Source of the DNA: UBA2897 sp036733925
GTDB taxonomy: Bacteria > Bacillota > Negativicutes > Selenomonadales > Selenomonadaceae
Assembly (NCBI GenBank): GCA_036733925.1
Contig: DAIMZO010000019.1
Span: 1 to 46,490 of the forward strand
Length of the DNA stretch: 46,490 nt
Direction: 5' to 3'
Of the stretch, positions 1 through 9,321 are shown one piece after another. A model generated the notes under the pieces. That model was given only the letters and a program-made list of their open reading frames with translations, ran no database searches and had not been told where the DNA came from. Position 1 is the first letter of the stretch. Every line of letters starts with the position of its first letter. Made by a program: the position numbers and the translations under genes.

Positions 1-180
1 CTCGTATGCTCAGATATCCGGATTCCACTTCCTAACAGAAAACCTATGCTAGAGGAACCGGCTTAGTTACAGGGGAAATCGGCATTTCTTGCCCACAGGG
101 ATGCCCGAAGAGCCAATTTAAAATGCATTTCAAGAATGGATAGGTTTCATAGAAAATCAGAATCCTCTTTTAGACAGCAA
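1..180. other. Unassigned left edge of window
   Basis: No convincing gene is seen between the window edge and the rpsT terminator. The first 66 bases are open in frame 1 and end at a TAG at 64-66, so they could be the last 21 codons of a gene outside the window, but the peptide is not recognisable. The stretch is more AT-rich than the genes that follow. Confidence 0.4.
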
Positions 181-210
181 AAAAACCCGCTCGGTGGAGC
201 GGGTTTTTCT
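181..210 (-). terminator. Rho-independent terminator of rpsT
   Basis: On the minus strand an 8-bp stem ACCCGCTC/GAGCGGGT with loop CACC is followed by a run of T, 30 bases after the rpsT stop. The A run on the other side means it could also stop rightward transcription from outside the window. Confidence 0.9.
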
Positions 211-241
211 GATCCCTTTCTCTTGTGCACAGGAGAAACGG

Positions 242-508
242 TTATTTAGCCAATGCATTGACTTTCTTTGCGAGACGCGACTTCTTGCGCGCTGCAGCGT
301 TCTTGTGGAACACGTTGTTGGCAGCGGCCTGGTCGATGCGCTTGCATGCGACGTTCAGGAGGGATTTCGCCTCGTCGGCGTTACCAGCCTCAACAGCGTC
401 GAGGACGCGGCGGGATGCCGTATGGACGCGGGATTTCTCCGCAACGTTCTTGGCATGGCGCTTTGCATCGGATTTCACACTCAGGATGGATGCTTTGATG
501 TTCGGCAA
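242..508 (-). CDS. rpsT: 30S ribosomal protein S20
   Basis: Small-subunit ribosomal protein that binds 16S rRNA early in 30S assembly. The 88-residue product begins MPNIKASILSVKSDAKRHAKN and is rich in Lys, Arg and Ala, as S20 is, and the length fits the family (about 85-90). The frame is open from a GTG at 517, but that GTG lies inside the Shine-Dalgarno sequence GGGAGGTG. The TTG at 508 sits six bases after it and gives the canonical M-P-N-I-K start, so TTG is the likely initiator. The gene is monocistronic and divergent from lepA, the usual Firmicute arrangement, with its own promoter and terminator. Confidence 0.95.
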   Translation of the reverse strand: MPNIKASILSVKSDAKRHAKNVAEKSRVHTASRRVLDAVEAGNADEAKSLLNVACKRIDQAAANNVFHKNAAARKKSRLAKKVNALAK

Positions 509-562
509 ATTGTTCACCTCCCTTGTCTCAGGCGTTTCCGCTTCAAATTTCGTTACCTATCC

Positions 563-591
563 ATTCTAGCATGATGCGCGCGGAAAAGCAA
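563..591 (-). promoter_or_regulatory. Sigma-A type promoter of rpsT
   Basis: Reading leftward, TTGCTT (591-586), a 17-base spacer and TAGAAT (568-563), about 55 bases before the TTG start. It lies back to back with the lepA promoter. Confidence 0.75.
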
Positions 592-609
592 CCTTATTTC
601 GAAGAAATA

Positions 610-639
610 TTGCGGGCATGCGCCAGAAAATGGTATAAT
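610..639 (+). promoter_or_regulatory. Probable promoter of lepA
   Basis: TTGCGG (610-615), an 18-base spacer and a consensus TATAAT (634-639), about 70 bases before the lepA start. The -35 is weak and the -10 perfect. Confidence 0.6.
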
Positions 640-711
640 AGGGCGTATCGTGCGGCAGGAAGGCGCGGAAAAGGGCCTCCTGCCATGAAAGAAAGGAAAC
701 GGACGAAGCGT

Positions 712-2508
<1,797 letters not shown>

Positions 2509-2538
2509 TGAATAAAGACATGGAGACTGTTTTATCGG

Positions 2539-2895
2539 ATGCTCCCGACGCAGTCGTATGAGGAAATCAATGCATACGTGGTCGGATGGGGGTTTTTCTT
2601 TGCGGTGCTGTTCGCGCTGGCGGCCGGCTACCTCTGCCTGAAGATCGGGCAGACGGTCGATGCGTTCGCGCCGGTCAGCGCCAAGCGCCTTGCAGAGGGC
2701 AATACGGTCGCCTCGGGTTTCGTCGCGGGCGGCGCCATCGGCAGCCTGATTTCGGCGGTTTTGCATATCGCCTGCATCGACTGGATCCAGAAGGCCTGGG
2801 CGGTGTCCCCGGCCGGCACCTACCTCGGCATCTTCGCGTATTTCGCGCTCTGCGTCTTCCTGTTCTGGATGGCGAAGCGCGCCGTGCGTGAATAA
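2539..2895 (+). CDS. Small hypothetical membrane protein, three predicted TM segments
   Basis: Unrecognised 118-residue protein. Three hydrophobic stretches are visible at about residues 15-36, 58-82 and 93-113, the middle one rich in Gly/Ala (GFVAGGAIGSLISAV), and the C-terminus is short and basic (MAKRAVRE). It lies between lepA and hemW on the same strand. Its Shine-Dalgarno is weak (GGAG 13 bases upstream). A 17-codon frame begins at 2508 overlapping the lepA stop (TGATG) and ends at 2561 inside this gene, so translation may be coupled to lepA. A hairpin follows directly. No function can be assigned. Confidence 0.7.
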   Translation: MLPTQSYEEINAYVVGWGFFFAVLFALAAGYLCLKIGQTVDAFAPVSAKRLAEGNTVASGFVAGGAIGSLISAVLHIACIDWIQKAWAVSPAGTYLGIFAYFALCVFLFWMAKRAVRE

Positions 2896-2905
2896 GACAG
2901 TAACG

Positions 2906-2934
2906 GACTGCCGCGCCTTTGCGCGGCAGTCTTT
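2906..2934 (+). terminator. Hairpin between the small membrane gene and hemW
   Basis: A perfect 11-bp stem GACTGCCGCGC/GCGCGGCAGTC with loop CTTT, followed by only TTTGT. The short T tract suggests a leaky terminator or attenuator, because hemW begins 17 bases later with no evident promoter between. Confidence 0.65.
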
Positions 2935-2950
2935 GTATAAGGAGAAAAAT

Positions 2951-4114
2951 ATGCAATGGGGCATCTACATCCATATCCCGTTCTGCCGGCAGAAATGCCT
3001 GTACTGTGATTTCGCGTCGTACGCGGGGCGCGAGGACGACCGTGCGGCCTATATCGAGGCGCTGGAAAAAGAAATGCGTGCGCGCGTCCCGCTCGCGCTC
3101 GAGAGATGGGGCGTGCCGCGCACCGTCTACCTCGGCGGCGGCACGCCGACGGCCCTGCAGCCGGAGCAGATGGCAGATCTCCTCGACGCGCTCGTAGAGG
3201 CCTTGCACGGCGCGCCCGTTGAGGAATGGACGGTTGAGGCGAACCCCGGCACCGTCGACCTTTCCTATCTATCTATGTTGTACGCAAAAGGCGTGAACCG
3301 GCTGTCGTTTGGCGTGCAGTCCTTTGATGACGCATTGCTCCGGCGCATCGGCCGCATCCATACGGCGAAGCAGGCGGAGCAGGCCGTCCGCTTCGCGAAG
3401 CAGGCGGGCTTCTCGAATCTCAGCCTCGACCTCATGTACGGCCTGCCGGGGCAGACCCTTCCGATGCTGCAGGAAAGCGTGGAGCAGGCTCTGGAACTAG
3501 CGCCGACGCATATCTCCATCTACGGGCTGCAGGTTGAGGAAGGCACGCCGTTCGCCGCTATGCGCGAGCAAGGCCGGCTCCATCTGCCGGACGATGAGGC
3601 GGCCGAGGCCATGTACGACTATATGACGGAGACGCTCCCGGCGCGCGGCTACGCGCGCTACGAGATCTCGAATTTCGCGCGGCCGGGCTTCGAGAGCCGG
3701 CACAACCTCTCCTATTGGCAGAACGTGCCCTACCTCGGGCTCGGTGCGGCTGCGCACTCGTATCTGGATGGCCGCCGTACGGAGAACGAGGCGGATCTCT
3801 CGCGCTATATCGAGGATATGATGCATGGCGTTTCCCCGGCACGCGAGGAGGAGCCTCGCACGCGCTCCATCGCGATGGAGGAGTTCGCGTTCCTCGCGCT
3901 CCGCACGGCCCGCGGCATCAACAGGAAAGCGTTCCTCGAGACGTTCGGCGTGCCGCTCGAGAGCGTCTACGCGGCCCCGATTGCCGGGATGGAGCAGAAG
4001 GGCCTGCTCGTTTCCGAGGGAGACCGGGTGCATCTGACGAAGCAGGGCGCGAAATTCGGCAATCTCGTGTTCGAGGCATTCCTGCTCGATGCGGACGAGC
4101 AGGACGAGAAATAA
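2951..4114 (+). CDS. hemW: Radical SAM heme chaperone HemW
   Basis: HemW is the heme-inserting relative of oxygen-independent coproporphyrinogen oxidase and is often misnamed HemN. The 387-residue product has the radical-SAM cluster motif C12-x3-C16-x2-C19 in the context FCRQKCLYCDF, the GGGTPTAL SAM-binding loop, and the HemN-type C-terminal region. The length fits HemW (about 380), and it lacks the longer N-terminus of true HemN. The open frame extends to 2888, but ATG 2951 has GGAG seven bases before it and starts MQWGIYIHIPFC, as in homologues. Its position between lepA and hrcA is the classic Firmicute context. Confidence 0.93.
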   Translation: MQWGIYIHIPFCRQKCLYCDFASYAGREDDRAAYIEALEKEMRARVPLALERWGVPRTVYLGGGTPTALQPEQMADLLDALVEALHGAPVEEWTVEANPGTVDLSYLSMLYAKGVNRLSFGVQSFDDALLRRIGRIHTAKQAEQAVRFAKQAGFSNLSLDLMYGLPGQTLPMLQESVEQALELAPTHISIYGLQVEEGTPFAAMREQGRLHLPDDEAAEAMYDYMTETLPARGYARYEISNFARPGFESRHNLSYWQNVPYLGLGAAAHSYLDGRRTENEADLSRYIEDMMHGVSPAREEEPRTRSIAMEEFAFLALRTARGINRKAFLETFGVPLESVYAAPIAGMEQKGLLVSEGDRVHLTKQGAKFGNLVFEAFLLDADEQDEK

Positions 4115-4145
4115 TAATTTTTTTGACTTTTTGACTATACACCTA

Positions 4146-4174
4146 TTGACTTTTTGTTTTATTAAGAGTACACT
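4146..4174 (+). promoter_or_regulatory. Sigma-A promoter of the hrcA-dnaK operon
   Basis: TTGACT (4146-4151), a 17-base spacer and TACACT (4169-4174). The -10 lies inside an inverted repeat TAAGAGT-AC-ACTCTTA (4163-4178), and CIRCE follows 17 bases downstream. Another TTGACT lies at 4131-4136, part of an AT-rich stretch after hemW. Confidence 0.8.
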
Positions 4175-4190
4175 CTTATTAGATTCAAGG

Positions 4191-4217
4191 TTAGCACTCG
4201 AGCAGATAGAGTGCTAA
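4191..4217 (+). promoter_or_regulatory. CIRCE operator (HrcA binding site)
   Basis: Perfect TTAGCACTC-N9-GAGTGCTAA, the CIRCE consensus, located in the 5' leader of hrcA. HrcA bound here blocks transcription of hrcA-grpE-dnaK-dnaJ at normal temperature, and GroEL availability tunes HrcA activity (known for the family). Confidence 0.98.
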
Positions 4218-4242
4218 CAGAGAGTCGAAAGGGGGGCTGAGG

Positions 4243-5280
4243 TTGGCAGACGATGAACTGGACGAGCGCAAGAAGCGCGTCCTCCGGGCCGTCGTTGATG
4301 ACTACATTGCCTCGGCCGAACCGGTTGGCTCAAGGACGCTCGCGCGGAAGTACGACATCGGCGTGAGTCCCGCGACCATCCGCAATGAGATGGCGGATCT
4401 CGAGATGCTCGGTTATCTCGAGCAGATCCACACCTCGTCCGGGCGTGTCCCCTCGTCGAAGGGATACCGCTTCTACGTGAACGGGCTGATTCCGCCGAAG
4501 CCGGTCAGCGACGACGAGAAGGCCGCCATCGACCGGTGGTACCGGACGCGCGTGCAGCGCATCGAGGAGGTCTTCCAGGAGACCGCGCGGATCATCGCGC
4601 AGATCACGAAGAACGTCTCGCTCGTACTCGCGCCGCAGACCACGCAGGCCGCGTTCCGCTTCCTGCAGTTCCTGCCGCTCGATGACCGCCGTGTCGTGAC
4701 CGTCCTGATGACGGACGCCGGCTTCATCGAGAATAAGATCCTGCAGATGCCGGACGGCTCGACGTTCGAGGACTTCCAGCGCATGGCGGGCGTCATCAAC
4801 AAGGCACTCGCCGGGCATACGCTGCAGTCCATCCCGGAAGCCGCAATGCGGGAAATCCGCGAGGAAATCGGCGACGACCCGCTCTACGAGTCCGCAGCGG
4901 AGATTATCCGGCGGGCACTGGACGCGGGGAAGCGCGAACGCCTCTATCTCGGCGGAATGACCGAGATGCTTGAGCAGCCGGAGTTCCACGACGTCGACAA
5001 GGTCAAGGAAACCCTGCTGATGCTCGAAAAAGAGGAACTCATCAAAGACGTGCTGCACGCGCACATGGGCGACGGTCTCGAGGTCACGATTGGCCGCGAG
5101 AATCCGGAGGAGAACCTGAAGCACAGCAGCATCATCACGGCGACCTACCATCTGGACGGCGAGCTGCTCGGCACCATTGCGGTGCTCGGCCCGACGCGGA
5201 TGGAGTACGGCAAGGCGATGAGCCTGCTCGAGTACATGAACGCGAATTTGAACCACATCATCGAGCGTTACCAATGGTGA
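4243..5280 (+). CDS. hrcA: Heat-inducible transcription repressor HrcA
   Basis: CIRCE-binding repressor of class I heat-shock genes. The 345-residue product has the N-terminal winged helix (ERKKRVLRAVVDDYIASAEP, then PVGSRTLARKYDIGVSPATI), the conserved TSSGRVPSSKGYRFYV motif and a GAF-like C-terminal domain. It starts at TTG 4243, behind a G-rich Shine-Dalgarno (AGGGGGG) six bases upstream. It is first in the operon with grpE, dnaK and dnaJ, and the perfect CIRCE just upstream implies autoregulation. The grpE start follows 30 bases after the stop. Confidence 0.97.
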   Translation: MADDELDERKKRVLRAVVDDYIASAEPVGSRTLARKYDIGVSPATIRNEMADLEMLGYLEQIHTSSGRVPSSKGYRFYVNGLIPPKPVSDDEKAAIDRWYRTRVQRIEEVFQETARIIAQITKNVSLVLAPQTTQAAFRFLQFLPLDDRRVVTVLMTDAGFIENKILQMPDGSTFEDFQRMAGVINKALAGHTLQSIPEAAMREIREEIGDDPLYESAAEIIRRALDAGKRERLYLGGMTEMLEQPEFHDVDKVKETLLMLEKEELIKDVLHAHMGDGLEVTIGRENPEENLKHSSIITATYHLDGELLGTIAVLGPTRMEYGKAMSLLEYMNANLNHIIERYQW

Positions 5281-5310
5281 CGCGAGAGACTTTTGAAAGA
5301 GGTGAAGGGA

Positions 5311-5952
5311 TTGCCAGAATTCATGAAGGATGGCCCCAAGAAGAAAGACGAGCAGAAGCTTGAGGAGATGGAGCAGGAGATCAAGGAGGCAGAGGCCCGC
5401 GAGGACGCGGAGGAAGCCAAAGCCGCCGCGGGATCCGCAGATGCTCCGAAAGCGGATGAAGGCCCTGCTGCCGATGCCGAAGAAACGCCGGCAGAAGACC
5501 CGGAGAAGGTCATCGAGGATCTGAAGGCACAGCTCGCCGAAAAGGACGACCAGTACCTTCGCCTCAAAGCGGATTACGCGAACTTCCGCCGCCGCTCGAG
5601 CAAGGAGCGCGAGGAGCTTTCGGCCGTCGTCACGCAGGAACTGTTCAAGGATCTGCTGCCGATTGTCGATAACTTCGACCGGGCCATGGCGACCGAGGCC
5701 AAAGATGTCGAGAGCTTCAAGAAGGGCGTCGAGATGATCCACAATCAGCTCGGCGAGGTTCTGCAGAAGAACGGCCTCGAGGTCATCGAGGCGAAGGGCA
5801 AGAAGTTCGACCCGAACTACCATCAGGCCGTTATGCGCGTCGAGAGCGATGAGCTCGAGGATGACACGATCGCTCAGGAACTCCAGAAAGGCTACATGGT
5901 CAAGGGCCGCGTCATCCGCCCGAGCATGGTTCAGGTCGTTTCCAACTCGTAG
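5311..5952 (+). CDS. grpE: Nucleotide exchange factor GrpE
   Basis: Cochaperone that releases ADP from DnaK. The 213-residue product has a long charged, Ala/Glu/Lys-rich N-terminal segment (residues 1-70) predicted to form the dimeric coiled coil, then the GrpE core (YLRLKADYANFRRRSSKER, later DNFDRAM and the C-terminal beta domain KGYMVKGRVIRPSMVQV). The start chosen is TTG 5311, six bases after GAGGTG. The frame is open from TTG 5293 and also contains ATG 5323, so the exact start is uncertain. It sits between hrcA and dnaK. Confidence 0.95.
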   Translation: MPEFMKDGPKKKDEQKLEEMEQEIKEAEAREDAEEAKAAAGSADAPKADEGPAADAEETPAEDPEKVIEDLKAQLAEKDDQYLRLKADYANFRRRSSKEREELSAVVTQELFKDLLPIVDNFDRAMATEAKDVESFKKGVEMIHNQLGEVLQKNGLEVIEAKGKKFDPNYHQAVMRVESDELEDDTIAQELQKGYMVKGRVIRPSMVQVVSNS

Positions 5953-5972
5953 TTGGCCGGCCTTAATTGAAA

Positions 5973-6020
5973 GCCTCCCCACCCATCGGGGGAGGGGAAC
6001 CGCATGAGCGGTGGAAGGGG
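5973..6020. repeat. Double-hairpin intergenic element between grpE and dnaK
   Basis: Two adjacent hairpins: CCTCCCC (5974-5980) with GGGGAGG (5989-5995), and ACCGC-ATGA-GCGGT (5999-6012), followed by GGAAGGGG. This CTCCCC / GAAGGGG layout resembles short palindromic intergenic repeats of Firmicutes and the leader of the mur operon in this window. It lacks a clean T tract, so it may modulate mRNA processing between grpE and dnaK rather than terminate. Confidence 0.55.
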
Positions 6021-6080
6021 CACGTCCCGTTTTTAGATAATCAAGCAACTGATTCAATTGGTAAATAGGAGGATTCCATC

Positions 6081-7955
6081 ATGTCTAAGGTAATTGGTAT
6101 TGACTTAGGTACTACGAACTCCGTCGTTTCCGTCATGGAGGGCGGCGAGCCGACCGTCATCACGAACCCGGAGGGCAGCCGCATCACGCCGTCCGTGGTC
6201 GGCTTCACGAAAGACGGGCAACGCCTCGTCGGCCAGCTCGCAAAGCGTCAGGCAGTCTCGAATCCGGAGCGCACGATCAAGTCGATCAAACGCCACATGG
6301 GCGAGAAGGACTACAAGGTCACGGTCGATGGCAAGTCCTACACGCCGCAGGAGATTTCGGCGATGATCCTGCAGAAGCTCAAGAGCGACGCGGAGGCTTA
6401 TCTCGGTGAGACCGTCACGCAGGCCGTCATCACGGTTCCAGCGTACTTCAACGACAGCCAGCGTCAGGCGACGAAAGACGCCGGCAAGATTGCTGGCCTC
6501 GATGTCCTGCGCATCGTCAACGAGCCGACGGCTGCGGCACTTGCCTACGGTCTCGACAAGGATGACGATGAAACCATCCTCGTGTTCGACCTCGGCGGCG
6601 GCACGTTCGATGTCTCCATCCTCGAGCTCTCCGAAGGCACGTTCGAGGTTCAGGCCACGAACGGCGATACGCACCTCGGCGGCGATGATTTCGACCAGAA
6701 AATCATGGATTGGATGGTCGAGGAGTTCAAGAAAGAGAACGGCATCGACCTCTCGCAGGATAAGATGAGCGCGCAGCGCCTGATTGAGGCAGCGGAGAAA
6801 GCGAAGATTGAGCTCTCGAGCATGACGCAGACGAACATCAACCTGCCGTTCATCACGGCGGATGCTTCCGGTCCGAAGCACCTCGACCTCACGCTCTCGC
6901 GTGCGAAGTTCAATGAACTGACCGCAGACCTCGTCGAGCGCACGATGGGCCCGGTTCGTCAGGCTATGGCCGATGCGGATCTCACGGGCGATGACATCGA
7001 CAAGATCATCCTCGTCGGCGGTTCGTCCCGTATCCCGGCCGTCCAGGACGCAATCCGCAACATCCTGCACAAGGAGCCGAGCAAGGGTGTCAACCCGGAT
7101 GAGTGTGTATCCGTCGGTGCAGCGATTCAGGGCGGTGTCCTCGTCGGCGAGGTCAAAGACGTCCTGCTGCTCGATGTCACGCCGCTTTCCCTCGGCATTG
7201 AGACGCTCGGCGGCGTCTGCACGAAGATCATCGAGCGCAACACGACGATCCCGACGCACAAGAGCCAGATCTTCTCGACGGCCGCGGACAACCAGCCGTC
7301 CGTTGATATCCACGTCCTGCAGGGCGAGCGTGAGATGGCAGCCGGCAACAAGACGCTCGGCCGCTTCGAGCTCACGGATATCCCGCCGGCGCCGCGCGGA
7401 GTGCCGAAGATTGAGGTTTCCTTCGATATCGATGCGAACGGCATCGTGCACGTATCCGCGAAGGATCTCGGCACGGGCAAAGAGCAGAAGATTACGATCC
7501 AGTCCGACAGCGGCATGAGCAAAGAGGATATCGATCGCATGGTCAAGGAAGCCAAAGCGCATGAAGCCGAGGACAAGAAGCAGAAGGAAGCCGTCGACGC
7601 GAAGAACATGGGCGACAACCTCGTCTATCAGGCCGAGAAGGCCATCAAGGATTTCGGCGACAAGGCGGATCCTGCAAAGGTCTCCGCGGTCAAAGACGCC
7701 GTCGAGAAGCTGAAGGAAGCACTGAAGGGCGGCGACACGGAAGCCATCAAGAAGGCGACCGAGGCTGTCCAGAAGCCGCTCTATGACCTCTCGTCCGCAG
7801 CATACCAGCAGGCTGGCCCGCAGGCCGGTGCACAGGGTGCACAGGGTGCGCAGGGCGCAGCAGGCCAGCAGGCAGGCAATGCGTCCGAACAGAAGAAAGA
7901 CGATGATAACGTCGTCGACGCCGACTTCACGGAAGTCAAAGACGACAAGAAATAA
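6081..7955 (+). CDS. dnaK: Molecular chaperone DnaK (Hsp70)
   Basis: ATP-driven Hsp70 chaperone that works with DnaJ and GrpE. The 624-residue product opens with the phosphate-1 motif IGIDLGTTNSVVSV, carries the linker DVLLLDVTPLSLGIETLGG, the substrate-binding domain and a C-terminal lid. The tail has a repetitive GAQGAQGAQGAAG stretch near residues 580-592 and ends in VVDADFTEV plus a charged DDKK tail. ATG 6081 follows a strong AGGAGG eight bases upstream. It is third in the hrcA operon, after a 128-base spacer containing a double hairpin. Confidence 0.99.
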   Translation: MSKVIGIDLGTTNSVVSVMEGGEPTVITNPEGSRITPSVVGFTKDGQRLVGQLAKRQAVSNPERTIKSIKRHMGEKDYKVTVDGKSYTPQEISAMILQKLKSDAEAYLGETVTQAVITVPAYFNDSQRQATKDAGKIAGLDVLRIVNEPTAAALAYGLDKDDDETILVFDLGGGTFDVSILELSEGTFEVQATNGDTHLGGDDFDQKIMDWMVEEFKKENGIDLSQDKMSAQRLIEAAEKAKIELSSMTQTNINLPFITADASGPKHLDLTLSRAKFNELTADLVERTMGPVRQAMADADLTGDDIDKIILVGGSSRIPAVQDAIRNILHKEPSKGVNPDECVSVGAAIQGGVLVGEVKDVLLLDVTPLSLGIETLGGVCTKIIERNTTIPTHKSQIFSTAADNQPSVDIHVLQGEREMAAGNKTLGRFELTDIPPAPRGVPKIEVSFDIDANGIVHVSAKDLGTGKEQKITIQSDSGMSKEDIDRMVKEAKAHEAEDKKQKEAVDAKNMGDNLVYQAEKAIKDFGDKADPAKVSAVKDAVEKLKEALKGGDTEAIKKATEAVQKPLYDLSSAAYQQAGPQAGAQGAQGAQGAAGQQAGNASEQKKDDDNVVDADFTEVKDDKK

Positions 7956-8046
7956 GGTTATCCGGTAACCAGAGAGAGAAGGACGAGGGGCATCTCCCCG
8001 CCCTTCTCTTTCTTTGAACGAATAGGATGAATAGGATGGTGCAGAA

Positions 8047-9222
8047 GTGAGCGAGAAACGCGATTATTATGAGGTGCTGGGCGTTGACAAAAATGCCGAT
8101 GAAAAGACCATCAAGAAGGCCTACAAGCGCCTGGCTCGCAAATATCATCCGGACCTCAATCCGGACAACCCGAAAGCAGCAGAGGAGAAATTCAAGGAAG
8201 TCAACGAGGCCTACGATGTCCTCAAGGATCCGAAGAAGCGCGCGCAGTACGACCAGTTCGGTTCCGCGGCCTTTGACGGCATGGGCGGTGCCGGTGCAGG
8301 AGCTGGCGGCTTCGGCGGATTTGGGGACTTCGGCGGTTTCGGCGGTGCCGGCGGCGGGTTCGACGACATCTTCGACATGTTCTTTGGCGGTGCCGGCCAC
8401 AGCCGTTCGCGCCGTCCGGGGCCGGAGCGCGGCGCTGACCTCCGCTACGACCTGCATATCAGCTTCGAGGAGGCCGCGTTCGGCAAAGAGGTCGAGCTCG
8501 ACATTCCGCGCACGGAAGAATGCGATGTCTGCCACGGCACCGGCGCGGAGCCGGGCACGCATGCCGAGACCTGCCCGGACTGCCACGGCGCCGGCCAGCG
8601 CCAGACCGTACACAACACGCCGCTCGGCCGCATGATGAGCGCGACGACCTGTAGCCGCTGCGGCGGTACGGGCAAGATCAACCCACATCCGTGCAAGGCA
8701 TGCAACGGCACGGGTCAGAAGCGCGCGACGCACCGTATCAAGGTGCGCATCCCGAAGGGCATCGACAATGGCCAGCGCGTCCGCGTGTCGGGCGGCGGCA
8801 ACGCCGGCGTGCGCGGCGGCGGCAGCGGCGACCTCTATGTCTATATCTTCATCGAGCCGCATAAGTTCTTTCAGCGGTCTGGCAACAACGTCCTCGTCGA
8901 CGTGCCAATCAACTTCGTGCAGGCCGCGCTCGGCGCGACCGTCGAGGTGCCGACCATCGACGGCAAGGTCGACCTGAAGATTCCGGCTGGCATCCAGTCC
9001 GGCACGACCCTGCGCGTCGCGCGGCACGGCATCCCGTTCCTGCGCGGCAACGGCCGCGGCGACGAGCTCGTCCACATAAAGGTTCTGACGCCGCAGAAAC
9101 TCACGGGCCGGCAGAAAGAGCTTCTGAAGGAGTTCGATGGGCTCTGCAAGGAGAATTCCAACCCGGAGCAGAAAAGCTTCCTCGACAAGATGAAGGATTT
9201 CTTCACGAACTACGGGGATTGA
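8047..9222 (+). CDS. dnaJ: Chaperone DnaJ (type I Hsp40)
   Basis: Stimulates DnaK ATPase and delivers substrates. The 391-residue product has a J domain with the HPD motif (KYHPDLNPD) at residues 33-41, a Gly/Phe-rich linker at about 78-120, four CxxCxGxG zinc-binding repeats (CDVCHGTG, CPDCHGAG, CSRCGGTG, CKACNGTG) and a C-terminal substrate domain. The start is GTG 8047 (M-S-E-K-R-D-Y-Y-E-V-L-G), preceded by AGGATGG. It is the last gene of the hrcA operon, followed at once by a strong terminator. Confidence 0.98.
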   Translation: MSEKRDYYEVLGVDKNADEKTIKKAYKRLARKYHPDLNPDNPKAAEEKFKEVNEAYDVLKDPKKRAQYDQFGSAAFDGMGGAGAGAGGFGGFGDFGGFGGAGGGFDDIFDMFFGGAGHSRSRRPGPERGADLRYDLHISFEEAAFGKEVELDIPRTEECDVCHGTGAEPGTHAETCPDCHGAGQRQTVHNTPLGRMMSATTCSRCGGTGKINPHPCKACNGTGQKRATHRIKVRIPKGIDNGQRVRVSGGGNAGVRGGGSGDLYVYIFIEPHKFFQRSGNNVLVDVPINFVQAALGATVEVPTIDGKVDLKIPAGIQSGTTLRVARHGIPFLRGNGRGDELVHIKVLTPQKLTGRQKELLKEFDGLCKENSNPEQKSFLDKMKDFFTNYGD

Positions 9223-9235
9223 CAGCATAAACAGC

Positions 9236-9270
9236 AAAAAGACAAGGAAAGCATTCCTTGTCTTTTTTTT
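9236..9270 (+). terminator. Terminator of the hrcA-grpE-dnaK-dnaJ operon
   Basis: Perfect 14-bp stem AAAAAGACAAGGAA/TTCCTTGTCTTTTT with loop AGCA, followed by more T. The right arm contains the putative -35 of the hemL promoter. Confidence 0.95.
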
Positions 9271-9286
9271 GCCGCAACCGTATAAT
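9258..9286 (+). promoter_or_regulatory. Promoter of hemL, overlapping the dnaJ terminator
   Basis: TTGTCT (9258-9263), a 17-base spacer and a perfect TATAAT (9281-9286). The expected start of transcription is near 9293, which affects which hemL start codon can be used. Confidence 0.7.
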
Positions 9287-9321
9287 GAAAGGGTGAAGAA
9301 ATGAGAAATGGGGGCATATCT

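Noticed and set aside
7800..7870. Tandem repeat in the dnaK 3' region
   Set aside because: It encodes the Gly-Ala-Gln-rich tail common in DnaK proteins and is not an independent element.
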